Assembly (NCBI GenBank): GCA_020284085.1
Contig: JACEVL010000146.1
Location: forward strand, 490,723 to 554,722
Reading direction: 5' to 3'
Origin: Aporrectodea caliginosa
Lineage: Eukaryota > Annelida > Clitellata > Crassiclitellata > Lumbricidae
Length of the DNA: 64,000 nucleotides
Shown: positions 53,299-64,000 of the stretch, piece by piece
How positions within the stretch are numbered: the first letter of the stretch is position 1
Layout of the letters: every line of letters begins with the position of its first letter
Position numbers and translations under genes: made by a program
Notes under the pieces: model-generated
Told to the model about the DNA's origin: nothing
Seen by the model: only the letters and a program-made list of their open reading frames with translations
Databases searched by the model: none

Positions 53299-53730
53299 TT
53301 TACTGTCGGAGAGTCGACTTGGAGAGACAGACGAAGACAAACAGACTGAGGTGGCAGTACAGAGAGACAAACTGAGACCTACCCAGAGACAGAAACAAAC
53401 ACAGGCACAGAACCACAACAGGATATCGAACAGACCGGAGACAAAAAGCAACCATATGGTACAGAATCCATACAGACGGAATATAAGTGGGCAGGCAGGC
53501 AAACATGCAGACACACAGACAGACAAGAAGAAAGACTGACAGACAAATATACAGACGGGCGGACAGACAGGACAGGCAGACAGACAGAGAAGCAGACAGA
53601 GAGACAGACAGACAGAGAGACAGGCAGAAGGTGGGCAAACAGGCAGACAGACAGACATAGGCGGGCAGACAGACAGACAGGCACTCAGAAAGACAGGTAG
53701 ACAGACAGGCAGGCAGATATCAGATAGAGG
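52801..53730 (+). repeat. (AT)n, (GT)n and (GACA)n arrays
   Basis: ATAT at 53028-53103, GTGT at 53189-53258, then GAGA and GACA/GGCA to 53730. The first 200 bp are AT-rich and unassigned. Confidence 0.95.
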
Positions 53731-54540
53731 AGGCTCCTGAATGACGCCGGCTATTCATTAGGAAGGCTATCAAGTTGGATGAGTCGGAAGAGGACGAGGG
53801 GAAGAGAAGGAGGAAGGAGGAGGAGTGGAAGAGGAGAGGAGGGGGAATGGATGGTGGGAAGGGAAGACGAATGGGTGGGGCAGATCCTCCGTCATCGCAA
53901 TTAACACGTACTCACTGTGACGCACTCGCCAATTACAAGCCTCTGCCCTCCTCCCACCGATCCCCTCTCTCCCTCGCTCTCTCTCTCTCTCTCCCTTCTC
54001 TTCCGCTCCCTGCCTGTCTCCTCCCTCACCCGCCGTCGATTTATCCCTCGCTCCCCAGCCTCGTCGTTTCCTACGATCAGAAGGATATGTATTCCTGCGT
54101 GTCCCTCTGTTTCTCAGCGTCTCTCTCTCTCTGTTTCTCCTTGTCGGTTGCTCTGTGTCTGTTACTTCCTCTGAGTCTGTCTGCGTGTCTTCGCAAGTCT
54201 CTATGCATCTCTCCGTGTGACTGCGTCTGTCTGACTTTCTGTCTATGTCAGTATCTTTCTGTCTGTCTGTCTCTCCGTCTATCTGTCTGTGTGTCTGTCT
54301 CTATCTGTCTCTCACAGTCTCTCTGACTCTGTCTCTTCGTCCGACTATCTGTCTGTCTGTGTCTGTCTGTGTCTGTCTCTGTCTACCACAGTCTATCTAT
54401 CTATCCGTCCGTCCGTCTGTCTGTCTGTCTGTCTGTCTATCCGTCCGTCCGTCTGTCTGTCTGTCTATCCGTCTATCCGTCTATCCGTCCGTCCGTCTGT
54501 CTGTCTGTCTGTCTGTCTGCCTGTCTAGATCCGTCTCTGT
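53731..54540. repeat. Short unique pieces, then polypyrimidine TCTG field
   Basis: ACGCCGGCTATTCATTAGGA at 53741 and CGCAATTAACACGTACTCAC at 53897 are unique, with ATTA cores. 53775-53870 is purine-rich. 53945-54540 is CTCT/GTCT/TCCG repeat. Confidence 0.85.
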
Positions 54541-54780
54541 CGTCTAACGCCCTCTGGTGAGCCGTTGAGACCAATTATTTTTCGTTCGGTCGACGTCAAT
54601 TGCGCCGACGCTTTTGAAGCGACGCCGCCGCCGACGTCGAGATGGGGAGGGAGGGGTTGGCGTAGACGATGTGGGTAGGGCGGAGGGAGGGAGGGAGGAG
54701 GAGGAGTGAGTGAGGGAGGGAGGGTCGGTTGTCGGATGAGGGACGGGGAGACGCCTTCGATATCGAGTGGTACAAGAGCC
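54541..54780. promoter_or_regulatory. GC-rich island
   Basis: GAGACCAATTATTTTTCGTT, TCGGTCGACGTCAATTGCGC, then GCGACGCCGCCGCCGACGTC and GGGAGG repeats. The dense mix of CpG and ATTA/CAATTG words resembles the other islands. Function is unproven. Confidence 0.3.
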
Positions 54781-55320
<540 letters not shown>

Positions 55321-55540
55321 GGGAGGGTAGAAGCGTTCAATATCGAAGCACGCTCGATCGAGTCCATTGGTCGTTTGGACAGAGTGTGAGAGGGGGGTGG
55401 GAAGGGGGGAGGGCGGTTGGAAGCCAGCGGAGGAGGGGGGTGAGGGTGGGTGCGTGCGAGTGGGGGTTTTGGCGGCATTGCCTTCGATTGTGGGACAATC
55501 TACAACGATGGGTGGTTAGAGGATCGAAGAAAGGGAGGTA
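55321..55540. other. G-rich island
   Basis: AGCGTTCAATATCGAAGCAC (55331) has a parallel in GGTGTTCAATATCCAGGGT (55041) and GCCTTCGATATCGAGTGG (54752), so a degenerate ~290-bp unit may be repeated. GGGGGG-rich runs follow. Confidence 0.4.
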
Positions 55541-56435
<895 letters not shown>

Positions 56436-56930
56436 ACCTATTTACTCACTAATTCACTCACTCGCCTCGCACTCCTCACTCACTCACTCACTCACTCACT
56501 CACTCACTCACTCACTCACTCACTCACTCACTCACTCACTCACTCACTCACTCACTCACTCACTCACTCACTCACTCACTCACTCTCACTCACTCACTCA
56601 CTCACTCACTCACTCACTCACTCACTTCACTCACTCACTCACCACTCACTCACTCACTCACTCACTCACTCACTCACTCACCACTCACTCACTCACTCAC
56701 CACTCACTCACTCACACTCACACTCACACTCACACTCTCACTCACCTCACACTCACACTCACACTCACACACTCACTCTCACACTCACTTACTCATCACT
56801 CATCTGCTCATCTGCACATTCACTCACTCATCTGCTCATTCATTCACTCGTTTGCTCACTTTTCTTTCCTGCTAACTTGCCAAATTACTATCTCGCTCGC
56901 TCACTCACTCATTAAGTTACTTGCTTCCGG
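56436..56930 (+). repeat. (CACT)n array
   Basis: CACT units from about 56452 to 56900 with interruptions (ACTCACAC from 56710). Confidence 0.95.
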
Positions 56931-57651
56931 AGGTGGTGAGAATTGGGCGCAGGCTCGAGATGATGAAGTGATGTAGGGATTGCAGGAGGCAACAGCTATG
57001 GAGACAACAATGATGAGAGGAAGATAAGAGAGGAAAGATATGGAAAGAGGAAAGGAAGGAATTGGCTGAAGCTGGGAGGTTGGAGTGACGACAAAACGAA
57101 AGAAAAGAAGAAGAAAAAGAAAGAGATAAGGGCAGAGAGAGAACGCACAGACAGGCAGGCAGGCAGGCAGGCAGACACAGATAGACAGGCAGACAGACAG
57201 ACAGACAGACAGACACAGACAGACAAACAGACAGGCAGGCAGGAAGGCAGACAAGTATAGGCAAGCAGACAGGCAGACAGGCAGGCGGACAGGCAGACAG
57301 ACAGACAGATAGGCATATATAGACAGATAGGCATATATAGACAAACAGACAGACAGAAAGGCAGGCAGGCAGACAGACAGACAGGCAGACAGACAGGCAG
57401 ACATGCAGGCAGAGCTTGAGGCAGAGCGGGAAGGAATAAAGATAGAGGAAATCAGGATGGTATACAGACAACAGTGGGAAGAAGAAGAGGTTGACTGGAG
57501 GGATTGAGATGGAGTGATAAGGAAGAGACTTAACGGCTGGAAAATATGGAGAAAAATTTGATGGAGGCAAAAAGAAGGGGAGATAGAGGCAAGGAGACGA
57601 AGACAGAGAAGGTGATAGGTGCAACTATAGGGACAGAGACAGAAACAGGAA

Positions 57652-57712
<61 letters not shown>

Positions 57713-58120
57713 AATAATGAGGGAAGGGAGGAACGAGGAGACAAGGGCGAGATGAAGAGAGTGAGGAAGAGCGAGAGATAGCAATAGAGAGAAGGAGAGA
57801 GTTGGAGGGAAATAGAGAGCGAGACAGAATGACAGAGTAACAGAGAAAGCGACAGACAGAGTGAGATAGGGAGACAGAAAGACGTAGAGAGACAGACAGA
57901 CAGACAGACAGAAAGAGAGAGAAGACAGAGAGAGAGAGACAGAGAGAGTGAGAGAGTGCGAGAGATAGGGAGACAGAGAGAGAGAGAGACATAGAGAGAG
58001 ACAGACAGATAGAGATACAAAGATAAAGAGAGACAGAGGCAGGGAAAGCGAGGGAAGCAGAGAGGGACAGAGGGATAGAGAGAGGGATCGAGAGAGAGAG
58101 GGAGAGGGAACGACGAGGGA
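56931..58120 (+). repeat. Purine-rich flank, (GGCA/GACA)n and (GA)n
   Basis: 56931-57120 is purine-rich unique DNA. GGCAGGCA/GACA runs at 57145-57415, GA at 57655-57712 and GACAGAGA at 57830-58120. Confidence 0.9.
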
Positions 58121-58600
58121 GGGTCGTCCTTCCTAGCGACGGACGGACGGACGAACGACGGGGTCATTATTGCTCATCGTCGTTCGCGGCCGGCGATTAT
58201 TTATGAGGGGAGGTGAAGAGAGGGAGAGACGGGAAAGAGGCGACGGAAGGGAGGGAGTGAGGAGGGTGGGTCTAGGCGACATAGAGGGAGACAGGAAGAG
58301 GAAGGAGGCGGTTCCAACGCCCCCCCCCCCCATCACCCTTCGGTGCCGCTCGAGATAAGAGCCACACCCGACAAAGTGTCCTACGGTCTAAAGAGGCGCA
58401 GTTTCTGGGAGGGGGTGATGGGGGCGGTTCAAAGGTCACCGGGCAATCAACGCCCTCTATCGACCGGGTCTGTCGGGTACGTAATCGGCCCCGATCGACG
58501 GAAAGACTGGGCGGGTAGAAGGGGGTGTAGGCTGCCTGGAGTTCGGATACGTACGGGGTGAGAGGCTAGCAACGACAAAACGTGATGTTTAAAGCTCGAA
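58121..58600. promoter_or_regulatory. GC-rich island with a DR1-type nuclear receptor motif
   Basis: GGTTCAAAGGTCA at 58426-58438 is a direct repeat of RGKTCA half-sites with one-base spacing (DR1). Nearby are CATTATTGCTCATCG, GGCGATTATTTATGAG and ACACCC. A C11 run lies at 58320-58331. No exon is supported. Confidence 0.35.
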
Positions 58601-58619
58601 AGACTTCTTCACACGACTA

Positions 58620-58740
58620 AGAACTCCGCCACTGATCGTACTCTGGCAGTGCCAGTCCCAAGCCTGGATGAAGGAGGAGGGCAACGCTAATGATCTCTGT
58701 TATCACACAGTGTTGTTAAACTGATACTACTACTACTACC
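58620..58740 (+). mobile_element. Short retroposon family B copy with target duplication
   Basis: AACTCCGCCACTGATCGTAC, GTGCCAGTCCCAAGCCTGGA, GAGGAGGGCAACGCTAATGA and GTTGTTAAACTGATACTACT with an (ACT)n tail. CACGACTAAG immediately precedes it (58612-58621) and follows the tail (58742-58751), a 10-bp target duplication. Confidence 0.88.
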
Positions 58741-58744
58741 GCAC

Positions 58745-58862
58745 GACTAAGTTGGTGTTTGACGACCCTGTGTCGTGACAAAGTTGACTAGCGTCGCCCT
58801 CCTCCTTTCTCCAGGCTTGGGACTGGCCCCAATTGAGTATAAGGCAGGGGTGGAGTTTAAGT
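58745..58862 (-). mobile_element. Short retroposon family B copy, inverted neighbour
   Basis: The minus strand reads AAACTCCACCCCTGCCTTAT, GGGGCCAGTCCCAAGCCTGG, AGAAAGGAGGAGGGCGACGC, then GTCAACTTTGTCACGACACA. It is more diverged than its neighbour, so it was probably there first. Confidence 0.7.
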
Positions 58863-58910
58863 TTCGTCTCTATGGTTTATTTTACTTTATGTAGCCCTCT
58901 AATAAATATT

Positions 58911-58975
58911 ATATTCAGTCATTTCAAGAATTTATATAGCGCCCCTACTCAGAGGTTCTCCCGATCCATCATGGG
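58911..58975 (-). mobile_element. LINE/SINE 3'-end fragment
   Basis: CATTTCAAGAATTTATATAG and CGCCCCTACTCAGAGG match the 3' ends at 3763 and 4490. Confidence 0.55.
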
Positions 58976-59416
58976 GTTATAGAATGGCCATGTAATATAT
59001 ATATTTAAATGCACAGACATAGCATCCACGCATACAGACTGACAGACAGACAGACAGACAGGCGGACATACAGACAGACAGGCAGGCAGACAGACAGGCA
59101 GACAGACAGACAGACATACAGGTAGGCAGAAATACAGGAAGGCAGACTGGCAGGCAGGCAGGCAAGCAAGCAGGTAGACAGACAGATAGATAGGCAGACA
59201 GAGAGATACATGCATGCATGAATGGATGCACGCCTGTATACACTTGTATAGCCGATCCCTGTCATAAGTGTCGGCTGACTTTTCATAAGTTTCTTCGTAC
59301 TCTCGAGTTCATTGGGCCAAAGTCCAGGTCAGACTTCAGCATTTCATCATTTAGTTTATATGTTTATGTCGTCGTGCACGTGCTCGAGTGCACACGTGTG
59401 TGTATGTATGTATGTA

Positions 59417-59478
<62 letters not shown>

Positions 59479-59480
59479 AT

Positions 59481-59517
<37 letters not shown>

Positions 59518-59528
59518 GTATGTATGTA

Positions 59529-59559
<31 letters not shown>

Positions 59560-59875
59560 ACGTGTGTTGTTATTTGTATGTGTATTGGCGTGTGTGTATG
59601 TGTGTTTTGGTGTGTGTGTTTGTGTGTGTGTTGGTATGTGTAACTGTTTTGACATTTTCGTGCCGTATATTTTGCAATATATACCACAACTGATAACTGA
59701 ATTTGTTCGCAACTGTATACATAGAGGTAAACTAAGTAAAGGGCAAGACGAGGCAAGACGAGGCAAGACATTATACAGGGCCAGACAAGGCAATGCACGA
59801 GAAGGCGAGACACCCAATGAGAATAATGTTTAACCATACTGCAGCGAAGAGCATTATAGCGAATGTTTTATGCTT
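58976..59875 (+). repeat. (GACA/GGCA)n and (GTAT/GT)n arrays with unique flanks
   Basis: GACA/GGCA at 59040-59210, GTGTATGTATG at 59397-59640 and GAGGCAAGAC repeats at 59748-59790. 59216-59395 and 59640-59745 show no gene. Confidence 0.9.
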
Positions 59876-60590
59876 ATTCGTACTCGTGATATCGAAATTT
59901 CTAAAGAACTATACTTAAAAACTAAACGGAGGGCACCAGCTTAATCACGAGGGTGCTTTCCAGAGATAGGCGCCCTTGTAACGGCATGGCCGTGTTACGG
60001 CGCCATAGAAATTGTCGTAATTATTATTATTATTATACCAAGCGAAGAACAAGCCCCGTTGCTAGGTGACCAAAGAGAGAGAGAGACGGAGGCAGAGGTG
60101 ATGCTAAGGCGGATTTAGGACGAGGGAGATTGGAAGACGGGGCACCGGGGGCAGTGTATGGGTAATGGAATGAATTCTTCAAGAGGCGAGACTTTTATTT
60201 GGGGTGGAAAGAAAGCCCAAGGTTTGATAACTAAAGGAACCTGATGGTAGTCGATGAGACCAGAGGGAATAAAGAGCAGCAAATGTGGTCCAACCCCGGA
60301 CATATTCTGGCCTCTCAAAGTTATGGACACTTCTGTTTACTGTTGTAACTGCACTGCAACAGTAAGCATAGCATTTTAAACAATTGTAAATGTAACAAAA
60401 TCGATAATCGGGGCGGGATAAACTCGGTTCCAGGTCAAGATCCAAAGGGTCAGGCAGACATATAGGCTCGTTATTATGATACTGTCTGTAACAAGACCAG
60501 CTTCAGGGACTCCGAAGAGGCGAGCATGTCAAATTCAAGCTTTGCATCCTCGTCTATAAATGTCTGAACAACTGCGCACCACGCTACAAC
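59876..60590 (+). repeat. Family E remnants and unique sequence
   Basis: CGAAATTTCTAAAGAACTAT and GGGCACCAGCTTAATCACGA at 59894-59950. GCTAAGGCGGATTTAGGACG at 60103 and GGTTCCAGGTCAAGATCCAA at 60428 are other family E ends. No gene is present. Confidence 0.5.
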
Positions 60591-60716
60591 TCCGCCACTG
60601 TTCGCTTTCTGACAGTGCCAGTCCCAAGCCTGGATAAAGGAGGAGGGCTACGCTAATGGTTTTGTTACCACACAGTGGTCGTTAAACAGTAAACAAGCAA
60701 GCAAGCAAGCAAGCAC
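60591..60716 (+). mobile_element. Short retroposon family B copy, best-preserved with 12-bp target duplication
   Basis: Body AACTCCGCCACTGTTCGCTT to CAGTGGTCGTTAAACAGT, then a (CAAG)n tail at 60690-60714. GCACCACGCTAC lies directly before (60579-60590) and directly after the tail (60713-60724). Confidence 0.92.
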
Positions 60717-60814
60717 CACGCTACCAGGTCGCGGCTGCGATCATCAAAGTCCGCTGATGTACTCTTGCCAATAGAAGAGCAGAAGAAGCAAAGAGCAGTC
60801 TTTTAAACTATAGC

Positions 60815-61075
60815 CCTGAGGCAGCCATGGGTATGAAGTGCTAGCGACTTCATTTTCTTAGCATTGGCATATGACGGCGGGTGGCCAGTCCTCTCCCTCG
60901 CCGTCTCATCTTCCCACCAACAGTGTGCGATCAGTGTACTCATTATAGCTGAGTTGGATATATGGGTGCACGTGGAGCAGAAATCTAGAACCAAATTTCT
61001 GCATTGTCGGGAACTTGAGCCCCCGACCTCTCGATTAACAGTCTAGAACACTAACCACTACACTATCGTGCCAAT
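60815..61075 (-). mobile_element. tRNA-derived SINE (family A), near full length
   Basis: On the minus strand: CGATAGTGTAGTGGTTAGTG (A box), GGGGGCTCAAGTTCCCGACA (B box), TGCAGAAATTTGGTTC, ACTCAGCTATAATGAGTACA, ATGCCAATGCTAAGAAAATG and CGCTAGCACTTCATACCCAT. It is the best match to 5737-6000. Confidence 0.85.
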
Positions 61076-61200
61076 AACTGCAACTAAAAGAGGTGATCGG
61101 GCCTTTCTGGTCGCTGGTCCACGTGCCTGGATCAGTCTTCTGCATCTATTCAGGAAGCCAAAACCCTTTATGTTTTTTAAATCAGTTTAAAATGTACTGG
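61076..61200. other. No feature recognised
   Basis: Short unique stretch. GTGCCTGGATCAGTCTTCTG may be LINE-derived. Confidence 0.3.
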
Positions 61201-61535
61201 CTACTTAACTCTGAGCACTAGATTTTGAGCTGACAGCATCCTAGAAGTAGCATGGCAAGTGTGAGGGAAGGACTTGCTCAAGGTGTCCACACAGTAACTG
61301 CAGTCCATAGCATAGCAGTTTATAACATAACAGCACATGGCATATAAGTTCAGATCATAGCAGTTCAGAGCATACAGGTCCATGTTTTACCAATTCAGAG
61401 TATTGAACTGCTATGCTACAGATTATCATGCTCTGAACCGCTATGCTACTAACGGCTATACAGCGAGCTGCTACACTACGTATTGCGAACCTCTGAACAA
61501 TTACACTACGAACTGCTACGCACTACCAATAACTC
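61201..61535. repeat. Imperfect inverted and direct repeats of GCTATG / CATAGC words
   Basis: ATAGCAGTTCAGAGCAT (about 61357) pairs with ATGCTCTGAACCGCTAT (about 61428), 16 of 17 positions. Further CATAGCAGTT and GAACTGCTATG words flank these. The whole could fold into a branched hairpin. Confidence 0.65.
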
Positions 61536-62335
61536 TGTAGCCTCATCTCCCTATCTCCAACGCTCTACATAAACCGTCGTCATCATATTACATTACAAAC
61601 CACACACACCACACACACCACCACCACGAACACAGTCTGGCCCGCCTGCCTGCCTGCCCGCCTGCCCGCCCGCCTCGTCCGCTGGGACCCTGCTTCTCCC
61701 CGTTCCACAGACGATCAAGCGTTCGAACGAGCGAACGAACGAACGGCGGATGAATTACGACCACGTGACCCGGCGGCCAGCGTACAGACAAAACGCCGCC
61801 CTGCGACGGCGCGAGGCTCGAGTTCCGCGATGCCCGGATGTGTATTGCTCAACGATTGGCCGCCAGGGGGAGGGACCCGGCGACGGAGGGAACGACGGAG
61901 GGTACGCACGGACCGACGGACTGAGGGAGGACGGTACGGCGGGGGACGGACGGGAGGGAGGCGACGCGGTTTTATATTAACGACCCGCCCGCTGCGAATT
62001 ATCAACGCGCCAACGACTCAAATTACTTACAGCCGGGCACGAAGCGCCTCCGTAACTTGACACTACCCGCCGCCGCCGCCGCCGGCCGTGGCCGTAGCCG
62101 CGTCGATGATTGCGGGCCCCGGGCCGCCGGTCGGGAGGGGAGGGACCCTCCCTGGCTGGCGGCCCCTCGGGGGGCCCGGATGGGGGTCGTTGGCGTGACG
62201 TGGTGTTCGCCTGCTTATCTGTGTTGGTGTGCGTGTGTGTCTGTTTCTCTCGTCTGCGCGGTTGTTCCTCGCACGTGTGGTGGTGTTCGGTAAAAAAGAA
62301 GGCTGTTGGCGAATCGGGACTTTGGTTGAACGAAC
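61536..62335. promoter_or_regulatory. CpG-rich island with CTCF-like site
   Basis: About 600 bp of CpG-rich, mostly non-repetitive DNA. GATTGGCCGCCAGGGGGAGG at 61854-61873 combines a CCAAT-type word with a good CTCF core. CGGTTTTATATTAACGACCC at 61969 is TATA-like. CGAATTATCAACGCGC and CTCAAATTACTTAC follow. GGCCCCTCGGGGGGCCC at 62162 is palindromic. No exon is convincing in either strand. Confidence 0.45.
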
Positions 62336-62980
62336 TGTGTGGGGTGGGGGTGGGTTGGGGTGGGATGGGGTGGGGTTGGGTGGGTTGGGGAAGGAAGATG
62401 GGGAGGGAGGGTGAGATGGCGTGACTACGTTGGAAGGAGGAGGAGGAGAAGGAGCGGTGGCAAACTCATCTGCCTGTGTATCGCTAACTGCCTGCGTGTG
62501 TTTGTGTTTGTCTGCTCGGTTTGTATAATTGGTCCTCTCTGTCCGTGTCCCATGATTCTGCTCCCCAACTGCCACCCCCATTTCTTATCTGACACCCAGA
62601 CCCTTTATCTGTCCGTTCATCCATGTCTAACTGTCCGTCCATTTGTCTCTCTGTGTCTCTGTCTGTGGGTGTGTCTGTGTGTCTGTTTTTCTGTCTGTGC
62701 TCAAATTTTATCACTGCTTCGATGGGTTTAACTGTAGGTTGTTTGAAATACCCCCAACGTGTCTAATTCTCAGCTCCTCCTCAACATATATCCAAAAACC
62801 CTGCAACCCGCTCAACCATCGTCCTTCTTAATTACCGATCTCTTGTGTCTTGCTGAATATAATTATTGACATATGGCATGTTAACCAATGCCGCTCCCCC
62901 AAATTTACGACTCACTCACTGCTCACTCGACTGGGTTTAACTTACTAGGTTGTTTGAAATACCCCCAACATTGTCTAATT
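62336..62980. repeat. (GGGGT)n and GTCT-rich DNA with a duplicated segment
   Basis: GGGGTGGGTTGGG (62340-62395). 62600-62700 is GTCT-rich. GGTTTAACTGTAGGTTGTTT then GAAATACCCCCAACGTGTCT at 62725 recurs at 62935, about 210 bp later. Confidence 0.8.
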
Positions 62981-64000
62981 ACTCACTCACTCAGCTCCTC
63001 CTCAACATCCACATATACCATTAACTCAAAACTCACTCACTCATTTACTCATTTACTCATTTACTCATTTACTCATTAACTCATTTACTCACTCACTCAT
63101 TTACTTATTTACTCACTCACTCATTTACTTATTTACTCATTAACTCATTTACTCACTCACTCATTTACTTATTTACTCATTTACTCGATTTACTCATTTG
63201 CCAACTACACTCATTTACTTATTTACTCACTGCTAAATAATTTACTCATTGACATTTACTCATGCCTCGCTCAATGCTTATACTTCCCTCACTGCTCACT
63301 CAGCTCACTACTCACTCACTCACTCACTCACTCACTCACTCACTCACTCACTCACTCACTCACTCACTCACTCACTCACTCACTCACTCACTCACTCACT
63401 CACTCACTCACTCACTCACTCACTCACTCACTCACTCACTCACTCACTCACTCACTCACTCACTCACTCACTCACTCACTCACTCACTCACTCACTCACT
63501 CACTCACTCACTCACTCACTCACTCACTCACTCACTCACTCACTCACTCACTCACTCACTCACTCACTCACTCACTCACTCACTCACTCACTCACTCACT
63601 CACTCACTCACTCACCTCACTCACTCACTCACTCACTCACTCACTCACTCACCACCACTCACTCACTCACTCACTCACTCACTCACTCCTCACTCCTCAC
63701 TCACTCACTCACTCACTCACTCACTCACTCACTCACTCACTCACTCACTCACTCACTCACTCACTCACTCACTCACTCACTCACTCACTCACTCACTCAC
63801 TCACTCACTCACTCACTCACTCACTCACTCACTCACTCACTCACTCACTCACTCACTCACTCACTCACTCACTCACTCACTCACTCACTCATTCACTCAC
63901 TCAAAACATTCTGCTCCCACCAACCGAGCCTATCCACCCAATCTCACCACCCACCCTAAAACCACCCAAATTCACCCCCTCACCCACGCTCCCACCCACT
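62981..64000 (+). repeat. (TTACTCATT)n flank and a ~600-bp (CACT)n array
   Basis: TTTACTCATTTACTCATT units run to 63235, then nearly pure CACT units from about 63312 to 63900. The last 100 bp are C/A-rich simple sequence. The length is probably not reliable in an assembly. Confidence 0.95.

Noticed and set aside
58343..58561. Short plus-strand frame in the 58.4-kb island
   Set aside because: No domain, no strong start context, and such frames are expected by chance in GC-rich DNA.
63300..63900. Possible CRISPR-like array
   Set aside because: The repeats are direct tetranucleotides without unique spacers.
63249..63959. A 236-codon frame of repeated SLTH
   Set aside because: It is the translation of the (CACT)n array.

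Overview
This window is eukaryotic and most likely from a marine invertebrate animal. Three things point that way: a spliced nuclear SAND-domain gene, a THAP9/P-element-like transposase exon, and remains of many metazoan transposon classes (non-LTR LINEs, tRNA-derived SINEs, Tc1/mariner, hAT-like and piggyBac-like MITEs). I see no bacterial operons, CRISPR arrays or rRNA. I cannot name the species from the sequence alone.

Layout. From 0 to 10 kb there is a frameshifted P-element/THAP9-type transposase (630-3228), a field of short retroposons, a degenerate minisatellite in two blocks (4.6-5.2 and 6.0-6.93 kb), a RING-finger ORF on the minus strand (6916-7317) and the 3' half of a LINE (7441-9722). 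From 10 to 18 kb lie SINEs, an inactive 1390-bp Tc1 element with perfect 27-bp terminal repeats (14672-16061), a 22-bp minisatellite, and a dead LINE with a 218-bp TTAA-flanked MITE inside it. From 18.9 to 24.9 kb is the best host gene: three minus-strand exons (24851-24429, 21135-20672, 19932-18921) whose splice phases match. They give a protein of about 632 residues with a DEAF-1-like SAND domain near the N-terminus and a long low-complexity C-terminal part. Its likely promoter lies in the CpG-rich stretch at about 24.9-25.95 kb.

From 26 to 64 kb I find no host gene. This part is dominated by microsatellites: (CT), (GACA), (GGAA), (GGAT), (GAGT)/(CACT), (AT) and (GT), plus long polypurine tracts. 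Between them sit short non-repetitive GC-rich islands and scattered mobile elements. The latter include two hAT-type MITEs with exact 8-bp target-site duplications (37128-37767 and 42747-43293), a second copy of the LINE (minus strand, 39905-40898), more tRNA-SINEs, and a roughly 115-bp non-tRNA retroposon with 10-12 bp target duplications. The long reading frames in this part are translated simple repeats and are not listed as genes.

No new defence or metabolic system is visible. The most novel-looking items are the short retroposon family, a motif near ACACCTTTAAAACG that recurs eight or nine times and often sits beside GCTATATA, the SAND protein without a visible MYND finger, and the GC-rich islands inside the repeat desert. 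All family assignments come from reading motifs by eye, and no database search was run.
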